DNA from: an uncultured Lachnospiraceae bacterium
GTDB taxonomy: Bacteria; Bacillota; Clostridia; Lachnospirales; Lachnospiraceae
DNA length: 9,203 bases
Direction of reading: 5' to 3'
NCBI GenBank assembly: GCA_947628025.1
Contig: CANQYH010000112.1
Location: 1-9,203 of the forward strand
The position numbers were made by a program, and so were the translations under genes. The notes below the pieces were generated by a model, which made no database searches, was not told the DNA's origin, and saw nothing but the letters and a program-made list of their open reading frames with translations. Positions 1-6,172 of the stretch are shown one piece after another. The first letter of the stretch is position 1, and each line of letters begins with the position of its first letter.

Positions 1-593
1 GTTATCCCCATAAAACGTCCTTTGCCGCTGATGCCGTCAGCGACCAGATAGCTTCTCCCTTTCTGTACGGGGTGTTCCTGCCGGTAGACGGCATGAAAAT
101 AGGAAATATGATCCGGCAGATCTCCCTGCCAGCCTGTGATCATATAAAACAGGGTTTTGGGTTCCCTGCTCCGGTTTTCTACGGTAATGCGGCAATGTTT
201 TCGGAAGGGCATTTCAAAATAACTGTTATAGCCGCGGCCGGGCGCCACAAGCATCAGCGCGGAGCTCAGAACCGGGTATCGGCCGTCCTGATCGGCAAAA
301 TTTTCATCATAGGCACAGCCGAAAAAAGCGGAAAGGGGCGCTTCCACACTGGGAAATTCATTATTTTCCCAGTAAATGCGCAGGATGAATGAGTGCCCGA
401 TGTAACCGGTAAACCACATATGCGTGATGACGCCGGGGCCGTCTGCCTCGCAGATGGTCAGGGTCTCGCCCGGCTTCAGGTCCCTGCAGGGGGACAGTTT
501 TTCGCAATCTTTTCCGCGGGTGCCCCCGTTTCTTGTTCCGGTGGGATTCTCTGCCGAAAAAGCGAACGTGCTTCTGTTGTGGAGCAAATACAT
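1..593 (-). CDS. GH172 (DUF2961) glycoside hydrolase, N-terminal part, cut by window edge
   Basis: The minus strand is open from an ATG at 593-591 to the window edge, giving 197 complete codons. The start is set by an AAGAAGGA ribosome binding site about 8 bases upstream. The protein shows features I associate with DUF2961, now glycoside hydrolase family 172. Near residues 16-28 it has ENPTGTRNGGTRG. Around residue 40 it has LKPGETLTICEADGPGVI, followed by THMWFTG, LRIYWENNEFPSVEAPL and a FFG motif. These form the first half of the beta-jelly-roll fold. Characterised family members are difructose-anhydride-I synthase/hydrolases and exo-acting arabinofuranosidases or fructofuranosidases, so a furanoside-active enzyme is likely but the substrate is unknown. 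The catalytic glutamates of the family should lie beyond the fragment. No signal peptide is seen, so it is probably cytoplasmic. It is transcribed away from everything else in the window. Confidence 0.85.
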   Translation of the reverse strand, partial: MYLLHNRSTFAFSAENPTGTRNGGTRGKDCEKLSPCRDLKPGETLTICEADGPGVITHMWFTGYIGHSFILRIYWENNEFPSVEAPLSAFFGCAYDENFADQDGRYPVLSSALMLVAPGRGYNSYFEMPFRKHCRITVENRSREPKTLFYMITGWQGDLPDHISYFHAVYRQEHPVQKGRSYLVADGISGKGRFMGI

Positions 594-700
594 ATAGAAT
601 TTCCTTCTTTCTGATGATGATTCGGACAGGTCTGTGCCGCATGCGAATCGCGGCGGAATGCGGCTTATGATCGTGTTGCGGCTTCATTTTATAAGGCAAT

Positions 701-729
701 ATTATAGCAGATAGCAGTAGTCTTGTCCA
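701..729 (-). promoter_or_regulatory. Sigma-A-type promoter for the GH172 gene
   Basis: Read on the minus strand, TGGACA (729-724) and TATAAT (706-701) are separated by exactly 17 bases. The -10 box is preceded by TGC, an extended -10 element. Transcription should start near 694, leaving an untranslated leader of roughly 100 bases before the GH172 ATG at 593. The leader contains GCCGC/GCGGC inverted repeats around 640-662 that could fold, but they match no riboswitch I recognise. Confidence 0.7.
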
Positions 730-743
730 ATATTTTTCGGATG

Positions 744-815
744 AGTGAATACCGCAAGCGGTTAAGACATCGCCCTTTCACGGCGGTAACACGAGTTCGA
801 GTCTCCTTGAGGTCA
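744..815 (+). pseudogene. Decayed tRNA-Glu (TTC anticodon) remnant
   Basis: The middle and 3' part read like a bacterial tRNA-Glu. There is a D-loop AAGCGGTTAA (756-765) and an anticodon arm TCGCC-CTTTCAC-GGCGG (770-786) with anticodon TTC at 777-779. The T-loop is TTCGAGT (796-802), and the 3' strand TGAGGTC plus A is at 808-815. The 5' acceptor strand (744-750) does not pair with the 3' strand. The D-stem (CGC with GAC) does not pair, and the T-stem has a C-C mismatch. A functional tRNA is therefore unlikely. It is either a pseudogene of a former Glu-Cys tandem or a scar left by integration at a tRNA-Glu gene elsewhere. Confidence 0.6.
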
Positions 816-850
816 TATGGGATGCGATTCGTGCATAGAATGGAATATAC

Positions 851-922
851 GGCGACATAGCCAAGTGGTAAGGCGTGGGTCTGCAAAACCCTGACTCGCC
901 GGTTCAAATCCGGCTGTCGCCT
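851..922 (+). tRNA. tRNA-Cys (GCA)
   Basis: A complete 72-base cloverleaf. The acceptor strands GGCGACA (851-857) and TGTCGCC (915-921) pair fully, with U at the discriminator position as expected for cysteine. The D-arm is GCC-AAGTGGTAA-GGC (860-874). The anticodon loop CTGCAAA (881-887) places GCA at 883-885. The T-arm is GCCGG-TTCAAAT-CCGGC (898-914). The anticodon stem (876-880 with 888-892) has a T-T mismatch at its outer pair. CCA is not encoded, so it must be added enzymatically. The decayed tRNA-Glu lies 35 bases upstream and an intrinsic terminator follows directly, so this is the last functional gene of its transcript. Confidence 0.95.
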
Positions 923-924
923 CT

Positions 925-954
925 GGGAATCACAGAAATGTGGTTCTCTTTTTT
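925..954 (+). terminator. Intrinsic terminator after tRNA-Cys
   Basis: GGGAATCACA (925-934) pairs with TGTGGTTCTC (939-948) over ten base pairs, two of them G-T wobbles, around a GAAA tetraloop. A run of six T follows at 949-954. It starts two bases after the tRNA discriminator base, so it ends the tRNA transcript. Confidence 0.85.
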
Positions 955-1007
955 CGTAGATAAATCCCAGGCTTTTCGGGCTTTCCAATTAAAAAATGGG
1001 TATGTGA

Positions 1008-1130
1008 TAAGGCTTAGAAATTTAGCGCGAAAAAGACGTTTTAAGACGCCTTGGTACACTATCTGACGAAAAATAGTGTACAGATAATGTACCAAAATGT
1101 GATGAAAAGACCATTTGTTGTAAGGCTTAG
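1008..1130. repeat. 10-bp direct repeats TAAGGCTTAG flanking a palindrome
   Basis: TAAGGCTTAG occurs at 1008-1017 and again, same orientation, at 1121-1130. Between them lies the palindrome at 1051-1095, 33 bases from the left copy and 25 from the right. The stretch is AT-rich and has no credible gene. A small non-autonomous mobile element or processed repeat unit is possible, but no terminal inverted repeats or target duplication are clear. Confidence 0.4.
1051..1095. repeat. Long imperfect palindrome with two competing hairpins
   Basis: TTGGTACA (1051-1058) pairs with TGTACCAA (1088-1095), and after one C/A mismatch TATCTG (1060-1065) pairs with CAGATA (1081-1086). This gives a stem of 14 pairs plus one mismatch around a 15-base loop. 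A second, mutually exclusive hairpin is TACACTAT (1055-1062) with ATAGTGTA (1073-1080), loop of 10. Neither is followed by a T-run on either strand, so it is not a standard terminator. The rest of the gap between the tRNA terminator and the regulator gene (955-1218) holds nothing else I recognise. Confidence 0.55.
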
Positions 1131-1218
1131 TAACTATTAAGCATAGCGATTCTTAATTCCGTAAGGCGTTCCCTGATGAAATTAGTCTTCTGTTTTAAAA
1201 GAAGTGGAAAGCATATTT

Positions 1219-2049
1219 TTATGATCCGTGGCTTTGTGTTCTGTATTCGGATGGGGAAATGCCGCATTCTTTTTTGAAGAATATAGAAAAATGGTGATAA
1301 TCCTTAAATCCCATGAGCTCGGAAATCCCCTGAACAGAAAGTTCTGTATTAAGCAGCATGGATTGTGCCAGCTCCAAACGCTGCGTGAGGTAATAGCGGT
1401 AGGGCGGAATTTGAAATTCTTCTTTATAAAGATGAAGAGCGCGGGAAGACGATAAATGAACGCTTTGCGCGATCTCCTCCAGAGAAAGGGAGCGCGTCAG
1501 GTTCTGTTCTATATAATTTTTCATAATGAAAGCCGGGCTATGCTGTGCGGCGGGGCGGCCAACAAAATCGGAAAGGGTTTGAATATAGCGGTGCAGGCAA
1601 AAGCAAAGCTGATTGAGACAACCAGCGGGTGATCGTTCGATGTTCTGCATGATTTCATAAAGATATTCTGGCTGTCCAAAACCGGGGATGTGCAACGTGT
1701 GTTCCAGCTCATAGTCTGAGAGTAAATGGCGGACAAGGCTGCCGCGGACATTGAACCATATTTTTTTCCAGGGGTCATTGCGATCGGGGAAATAGTGATG
1801 GCAATGTCCGGCCTGCAGAATATAGGCATCGCCAGTGCATACCTCCGCTTCTTCATCATCCTGTCTTACAAAGCCTTTTCCCTCCAAAATATATTCAAAA
1901 ACGTAGAGATCCGCGTGGGAACGATGAATGATATAGTCGGGATTCGGAAAAGTGATGCCGGCGATGATCGGAGAAAAAGCGGGGGTGGAAATACCAGTAT
2001 AGACGGCATATTGTTCTTTTCCTGGATAATTGTGAGCGGTTATTGGCAT
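1219..2049 (-). CDS. AraC-family transcriptional regulator (cupin sensor plus C-terminal HTH)
   Basis: A 276-residue protein, a normal length for two-domain AraC regulators. The start is fixed by AAAGGAG about 8 bases before the ATG at 2049-2047. Residues about 20-100 look like the AraC-type cupin that binds a sugar: a histidine-containing IIHRSHADLYVFEYILEGKG stretch, then GDAYILQAGHCHHYFP. Residues about 172-270 form the two helix-turn-helix units. The first is near SLEEIAQSVHLS; the second is near GISELMGFKDYHHFSIFFKKECGI, followed by the family's closing SPSEYR. The gene is divergent from the GH2 gene across a 202-bp gap, which suggests it controls that gene and itself in response to a sugar. 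It is AT-richer than the transporter genes. No clear terminator follows it. The ligand cannot be read from sequence. Confidence 0.93.
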   Translation of the reverse strand: MPITAHNYPGKEQYAVYTGISTPAFSPIIAGITFPNPDYIIHRSHADLYVFEYILEGKGFVRQDDEEAEVCTGDAYILQAGHCHHYFPDRNDPWKKIWFNVRGSLVRHLLSDYELEHTLHIPGFGQPEYLYEIMQNIERSPAGCLNQLCFCLHRYIQTLSDFVGRPAAQHSPAFIMKNYIEQNLTRSLSLEEIAQSVHLSSSRALHLYKEEFQIPPYRYYLTQRLELAQSMLLNTELSVQGISELMGFKDYHHFSIFFKKECGISPSEYRTQSHGS

Positions 2050-2079
2050 AATAGTGCTCCTTTGTATGAAAATAGCAAT

Positions 2080-2108
2080 ATTATATACATTTCTAGCAGT
2101 ATTTTCAA
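2080..2108 (-). promoter_or_regulatory. Promoter of the AraC-family regulator gene
   Basis: On the minus strand TTGAAA (2108-2103) and TATAAT (2085-2080) are separated by exactly 17 bases, close to sigma-A consensus. The start site should fall near 2073, giving a leader of about 25 bases before the ATG at 2049. Its -35 box overlaps the repeat cluster that also underlies the divergent GH2 promoter, so autoregulation is plausible. Confidence 0.7.
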
Positions 2109-2136
2109 TGGATTTTCGTGTTATTTTAGCTATAAT
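2101..2136 (+). promoter_or_regulatory. GH2 promoter with three 11-bp-spaced ATTTTC/A repeats
   Basis: A perfect TATAAT lies at 2131-2136 but no good -35 box is present: the hexamers at the right spacing, ATGGAT or TGGATT, are poor. This is typical of promoters that need an activator. Just upstream, ATTTTC (2101), ATTTTC (2112) and ATTTTA (2123) recur with an exact 11-bp period. They would therefore face one side of the helix, as expected for tandem AraC-type half-sites touching the -35 region. The binding role is inferred. Confidence 0.5.
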
Positions 2137-2192
2137 ATAACTGTAAGGAAAGAATGAATATGCTGGGGAGCAGCAATTATTTTCACAGAGTA

Positions 2193-2212
2193 ACAGCGTT
2201 AAAGTGCGCTGT
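2193..2212. promoter_or_regulatory. Inverted repeat in the GH2 leader
   Basis: ACAGCG (2193-2198) and CGCTGT (2207-2212) form a perfect 6-bp inverted repeat around 8 bases. It lies about 55 bases downstream of the -10 box and 40 bases before the GH2 start. It could be a DNA operator or a small mRNA hairpin. Confidence 0.3.
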
Positions 2213-2251
2213 AAAACGGTAGCCGGCAGTCAGGAGGGATTGGAGGAAAAC

Positions 2252-3970
2252 ATGGAAAGGATACCGAGAGAAGAACACCCCAGGCCGCAGATGCGGCGGG
2301 AAAACTGGATGAATCTGAATGGGGAATGGGATTTTGCTTTTGATTTCGGAAAGAGCGGAGTTGAAAGAAAATTTTACGAAAGAAAAGAATTGGACCGCAA
2401 AATATTGGTGCCGTTCTGTCCGGAAAGCGTGCTCAGCGGCGTGGGATATGTGGATTTTATCCCGGCGGTGTGGTACCGGCGCACGGTTATGCTGACGGAG
2501 GAGCAGCGGAAAGGACATATTTTGCTGCATTTCGGAGCGGTGGATTATGGCTGTATGGTATGGGTGAACGGGCAGAAAGCCGGAGAGCATACGGGCGGAT
2601 ACGCTTCTTTTGCGGTCGATATTACGGACCAGGCGGTAACGGGAGAAAATCAAATCACGGTGTATGCCTGGGACGACACCAGAAACGGGGCGCAGTGCGG
2701 CGGAAAGCAGAGCGGGCGCTATTATTCTCAGGGGTGTTCTTATACCCGCACGACCGGTATCTGGCAAACGGTATGGCTGGAATTTGTGCCGGAACATTAT
2801 ATTAAGAACGTTCAGTTTTATCCGAATATCGCGGAAAATACTTTGACGATCAAGGCGGCCGTAAAAGGGAGCGGAGTTTTGCAGGCGGAGGCTTTTTATG
2901 AGGGAGCCAGCTGCGGAAAAGCCAGCGTGCAGGCCGAGGCGGGCAACGGGCTTTTGACACTGCGATTGTCGGAACTTCATCTCTGGGAGCCTGGCCATGG
3001 ACGGCTTTATGATCTGAAGCTTTCTTTCGGTGAGGATATGGTGAACAGTTATTTCGGTATGCGGGAGATCTGTATTCAGGGCGAAAAAGTTCTGATCAAC
3101 GGAAAGAGTGTCTTCCAGAGGCTCGTGCTGGATCAGGGCTTTTATCCGGACGGGATCTATACGGCGCCGACAGAGGAGGCGCTGGAGAGAGATATTCATT
3201 TGTCTCTGGCCGCGGGGTTCAATGGCGCCAGGCTTCATCAGAAAGTATTTGAGGAGCGCTTTTTGTACCATTGCGACCGGTTAGGGTATCTGGTTTGGGG
3301 CGAGCAGGCAAACTGGGGCCTGGATGTAAGCAGAGCGGACGGACTGAAGCGATTTCTGCCGGAATGGATGGAGGTTCTGGAGCGGGATTTCAATCATCCG
3401 GCGATCGTTGGCTGGTGTCCGTTTAACGAGACGTGGGATTATGAGGGCAGAAGGCAGGACGACGATCTGCTGCGGATCGTGTACCGTATGACGAAACAAT
3501 ATGATACGACCCGCCCGTGCATTGATACCAGCGGGAATTATCATGTACAGACCGATATTTATGACGTGCATGACTACGATCAGGATCCGGAGAGCTTTCG
3601 CGCGCATTACCAGGTTTTTGCGGAGGGAGGAGAATTGTGGGATCGATTATCGTCCAGGCAGAAGCCGGTCAGAGGCGTGCCGGTATTTGTCAGTGAATAC
3701 GGCGGCATCAAATGGGATGCGGAAAAGCGGCTGGAGAATGGCTGGGGTTACGGAAACAGTCCGAAGAGTATAGAGGAATATCTGGAACGTTATCGGAAGC
3801 TGACGGACGCTTTGCTGGACAATCCCAGGATGTTTGGATTTTGTTATACGCAGCTCTATGATGTGGAGCAGGAGCTGAATGGATTATATACATACGGCCG
3901 GGAACCTAAATTCGATATGGAAGTAATCCGGAGGATCAACAGCAGGAAAGCGGCGATCGAGGAGGACTGA
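2252..3970 (+). CDS. Glycoside hydrolase family 2 (beta-galactosidase-like), cytoplasmic
   Basis: A 572-residue enzyme. The ATG at 2252 is chosen because GGAGG ends 5 bases before it; a GTG 48 bases upstream has no such site. The three core GH2 domains appear in order. A sugar-binding jelly-roll (about 18-180) includes MNLNGEWDFAFD and LHFGAVDYGCMVWVNG. An immunoglobulin-like domain spans about 185-285, and a TIM barrel runs from about 287 to the end. The acid/base is probably E393 in GWCPFNETWD and the nucleophile E482 in FVSEYGG, both in their usual settings. The closing QLYDVEQELNGLYTYGREPKFD stretch is common in compact GH2 enzymes. The NxK carboxylate motif of beta-glucuronidases is not seen after the nucleophile, so a neutral sugar substrate is more likely. 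No signal peptide is present, so it should act on sugars already imported, plausibly by the downstream ABC system. Exact specificity is unknown. Confidence 0.9.
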   Translation: MERIPREEHPRPQMRRENWMNLNGEWDFAFDFGKSGVERKFYERKELDRKILVPFCPESVLSGVGYVDFIPAVWYRRTVMLTEEQRKGHILLHFGAVDYGCMVWVNGQKAGEHTGGYASFAVDITDQAVTGENQITVYAWDDTRNGAQCGGKQSGRYYSQGCSYTRTTGIWQTVWLEFVPEHYIKNVQFYPNIAENTLTIKAAVKGSGVLQAEAFYEGASCGKASVQAEAGNGLLTLRLSELHLWEPGHGRLYDLKLSFGEDMVNSYFGMREICIQGEKVLINGKSVFQRLVLDQGFYPDGIYTAPTEEALERDIHLSLAAGFNGARLHQKVFEERFLYHCDRLGYLVWGEQANWGLDVSRADGLKRFLPEWMEVLERDFNHPAIVGWCPFNETWDYEGRRQDDDLLRIVYRMTKQYDTTRPCIDTSGNYHVQTDIYDVHDYDQDPESFRAHYQVFAEGGELWDRLSSRQKPVRGVPVFVSEYGGIKWDAEKRLENGWGYGNSPKSIEEYLERYRKLTDALLDNPRMFGFCYTQLYDVEQELNGLYTYGREPKFDMEVIRRINSRKAAIEED

Positions 3971-4130
3971 CGGGGAGGATGTTTGGCTTTTTTGCGAAAA
4001 ACTACCGTTCCCGCCTCTTTAATATGCTATTTTAAAAAAGAAATGGCAAAATAGAAAATAAAATGCGTTCATACAAATCGTCGATAAAATGTGTTTCTTG
4101 ACAAAATTACGTTAAATTAAAGAAAACAGG

Positions 4131-4159
4131 TTGATTTACAAAGGTATTTTGGGTATAAT
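4131..4159 (+). promoter_or_regulatory. Promoter of the ABC transporter genes
   Basis: TTGATT (4131-4136) and a perfect TATAAT (4154-4159) are separated by 17 bases. The expected start near 4166 leaves a leader of about 33 bases before the ATPase ATG. The 160 bases between the GH2 stop and this promoter are AT-rich and hold only a weak 7-bp inverted repeat (4027-4033 with 4048-4054) without a T-run. I therefore cannot place a firm GH2 terminator, and some read-through into the transporter is possible. Confidence 0.7.
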
Positions 4160-4198
4160 GGGCATAGTAACTACATAACAGGCAGATGAGGTATATGT

Positions 4199-5263
4199 AT
4201 GGAAATCAAGATTCTCAACCTGACGAAAGCGTACGGAGATTTCAAAGCGGTTGACGACATGAACCTGAGTGTCGCCGACGGCGAGCTGATCGGTCTTTTG
4301 GGACCCTCCGGATGCGGCAAGTCCACGACGCTTTTCATGCTGGCAGGACTGACTGAGCCTACCAGCGGCCAGATCTTCTTTGGCGACAAGGAAGTCACCA
4401 AGGTTCCCCCGGAGGACCGTGAGATCGGCCTTGTGTTCCAGAATTACGCTCTGTATCCCCATATGACGGTTCTGGACAACATTACGTTTCCGTTGATCAA
4501 CCGTAAGGTGAAAAAAGCCGAGGCGGTCAAACGGGCCGAGGAGATGGCTCATCTGGTACAGCTGGATGGTCTTCTGCACCGCAAACCGTCCGCACTGTCC
4601 GGCGGCCAGCAGCAGCGTGTCGCGATCGCCCGCGCACTGGTGAAGAAGCCCCAGGTACTTCTGCTGGATGAACCGCTTTCCAATCTGGACGCAAAACTGA
4701 GAGTGGAGACGCGCGAGGAGATCAAGCGGATCCAGCAGGAAGTCAAGATCACTACATTGTTCGTTACCCATGACCAGGAAGAGGCCATGAGTATCTCTAA
4801 CCGCATCGCTGTTATGAAGCGCGGCGTTGTGCAGCAGTATGACGCGCCGCAGGCGATGTATCTGAACCCCGTCAATGCTTTCGTCGCCCAATTTTTGGGT
4901 ACACCGCAGATCAATATGTTCCAGGCCCAGGTTACAAAACGGGGCGTAGAATTAGGAGGCGTGCTGTTGCGCGACCGGCAGACCCTGGAAGCGACCGGCA
5001 AGCCGATCGCCGAGGGAACCTACCAGGTAGGCGTGCGTCCGGAGTCCCTGGAGCTTTGCGAAGATGGCTTCACGGTCAGGGCCGACAGCGTCCGCATGAC
5101 CGGCCGCGACCTGCTGATCTTCTTTAAGATCGGTGCGACGGAACTGCGCGCGCTGACTCATTCCGACCTGCAGCTTCGCACAGGCGACGATCTCTGCCTG
5201 CGGGTGCGCAAGAACTCCCTGATCATTTTCGATGCGGACGGAAGCGCCCTGCTGAAATGCTGA
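4199..5263 (+). CDS. Sugar ABC transporter ATPase (MsmK/UgpC/MalK-type)
   Basis: A 354-residue ATP-binding subunit of a CUT1 sugar importer. All ATPase motifs are intact: Walker A GPSGCGKST (35-43), Q-loop Q81 in FQNYALYPHM, signature LSGGQQQR (133-140), Walker B VLLLDEP (153-159), D-loop SNLD (161-164) and H-loop H191. The region after about residue 240 is the C-terminal regulatory/TOBE-like extension found in MalK and UgpC, so the length is typical. GAGG lies 7 bases before the ATG at 4199. It works at the inner face of the membrane as a dimer that drives the two permeases encoded immediately downstream; the first begins 15 bases after its stop. Many Bacillota CUT1 operons lack an ATPase and share one encoded elsewhere, so a linked copy in first position is notable. 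Confidence 0.95.
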   Translation: MEIKILNLTKAYGDFKAVDDMNLSVADGELIGLLGPSGCGKSTTLFMLAGLTEPTSGQIFFGDKEVTKVPPEDREIGLVFQNYALYPHMTVLDNITFPLINRKVKKAEAVKRAEEMAHLVQLDGLLHRKPSALSGGQQQRVAIARALVKKPQVLLLDEPLSNLDAKLRVETREEIKRIQQEVKITTLFVTHDQEEAMSISNRIAVMKRGVVQQYDAPQAMYLNPVNAFVAQFLGTPQINMFQAQVTKRGVELGGVLLRDRQTLEATGKPIAEGTYQVGVRPESLELCEDGFTVRADSVRMTGRDLLIFFKIGATELRALTHSDLQLRTGDDLCLRVRKNSLIIFDADGSALLKC

Positions 5264-5278
5264 TGCGGGAGGTGCAGT

Positions 5279-6172
5279 ATGAAACGAAAAAGTTTTAAAG
5301 GCTATGCGTATCTGGCTCCGGTGCTGGTGATCATGCTGGTCTTTACGGCCTATCCGCTGGTAAAAGCGATCTTTATGAGCTTTTGCGAGAATTACAGCAT
5401 CATCAACGGCAGCCACAAGGGCATTAATCTGGAGAATTATAAAGACCTGTTCGAGGACAAGCTGTTTATCCGGGCGCTGGGCAATACGACCCTGTACGTG
5501 GCGTTCGTGGTGCCGCTGTCGGTGGTCATTTCACTGGTGATCGCCAACTTATTAAACAGCAATATCAAGTTCCAGGGCCTGTTCCAGACGCTGTACTTCC
5601 TGCCCTATGTCACCAGCGTGATCGCGATCGGCGTCGTGTGGCGGTGGATCATGAACAGCAATTACGGCCTTTTGAACTACATCCTGGGATTTTTCGGGAT
5701 AGGGCCCATCGGCTGGCTGTCGGATCCCAAGTATTCGATGACTTCGCTGATCATATTTGCGGTGTGGAAGAGCCTGGCGTTCAACATCATGATCTTTTTG
5801 GCGGCGCTGCAGGGCATTTCTCCGGATCTGTACGCGGCGGCCCGCGTGGACGCGACGCCGAGGCTGAGAGTGTTTTTCAAGATCACGGTTCCGGCCATGA
5901 TGCCGATCATCGCTTACGCGTTTATCATGGGCATTATCAGCGCGTTTAAGGTATACAACGAAGTGTTCTCCCTGTTCAACAGCAAGGCAGGCCCGGTGAA
6001 CAACGAGGCGATCACGATCGTGTATTACATTTACGATCAGTTCTACAACAACTATAAATACGGCATCGCGGCGGCAGGCTCCGTGGTTCTGTTCCTGCTG
6101 ATCATGCTGTTTACCATGATCCAGAGGCTTCCGGGCCGGATCAAGGCGAAAAAGGAGGCGGCGCAGAAATGA
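5279..6172 (+). CDS. Sugar ABC transporter permease 1 (MalF/UgpA-type)
   Basis: A 297-residue membrane protein preceded by GGGAGG 6 bases before its ATG. About six transmembrane segments are visible, near residues 9-30, 70-93, 104-125, 153-176, 205-230 and 262-283. The N-terminal YLAPVLVIMLVFTAYPL and the LYFLPYVTSVIAIGVVWRW stretch are typical of the CUT1 permease family. The cytoplasmic coupling loop that docks on the ATPase lies at about 187-205, YAAARVDATPRLRVFFKITVP. Here the usual Glu of the EAA motif is Ala and the usual Gly is Ala, so the loop is recognisable but degenerate. Its stop overlaps the start of the second permease by four bases (ATGA), which implies coupled translation. The protein forms the heterodimeric channel with permease 2. 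Confidence 0.95.
   Translation: MKRKSFKGYAYLAPVLVIMLVFTAYPLVKAIFMSFCENYSIINGSHKGINLENYKDLFEDKLFIRALGNTTLYVAFVVPLSVVISLVIANLLNSNIKFQGLFQTLYFLPYVTSVIAIGVVWRWIMNSNYGLLNYILGFFGIGPIGWLSDPKYSMTSLIIFAVWKSLAFNIMIFLAALQGISPDLYAAARVDATPRLRVFFKITVPAMMPIIAYAFIMGIISAFKVYNEVFSLFNSKAGPVNNEAITIVYYIYDQFYNNYKYGIAAAGSVVLFLLIMLFTMIQRLPGRIKAKKEAAQK

Noticed and set aside
594..694. Riboswitch in the long GH172 leader
   Set aside because: Short GC inverted repeats are present, but no conserved core of a known riboswitch was recognised.
2210..2225. Catabolite-repression (cre-like) site TGTAAAACGGTAGCCG
   Set aside because: The 3' half does not match the cre consensus well enough to support it.
2204..2251. Upstream GTG start adding 16 residues to the GH2 protein
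   Set aside because: The ATG at 2252 has a well-spaced GGAGG, and the added residues do not resemble the family N-terminus or a signal peptide.
2183..3271. 362-codon minus-strand frame opposite the GH2 gene
   Set aside because: It is a shadow of the GH2 coding strand, has no ribosome binding site I could accept and has no domain-like sequence, whereas the GH2 frame carries catalytic motifs.
4027..4054. Terminator after the GH2 gene
   Set aside because: Only a 7-bp AT-rich inverted repeat with no T-run was found, too weak to call.
4098..4126. TTGACA at 4098-4103 as a second transporter promoter
   Set aside because: It is a perfect -35 hexamer, but no acceptable -10 box lies 16-18 bases downstream (AGAAAA at 17).
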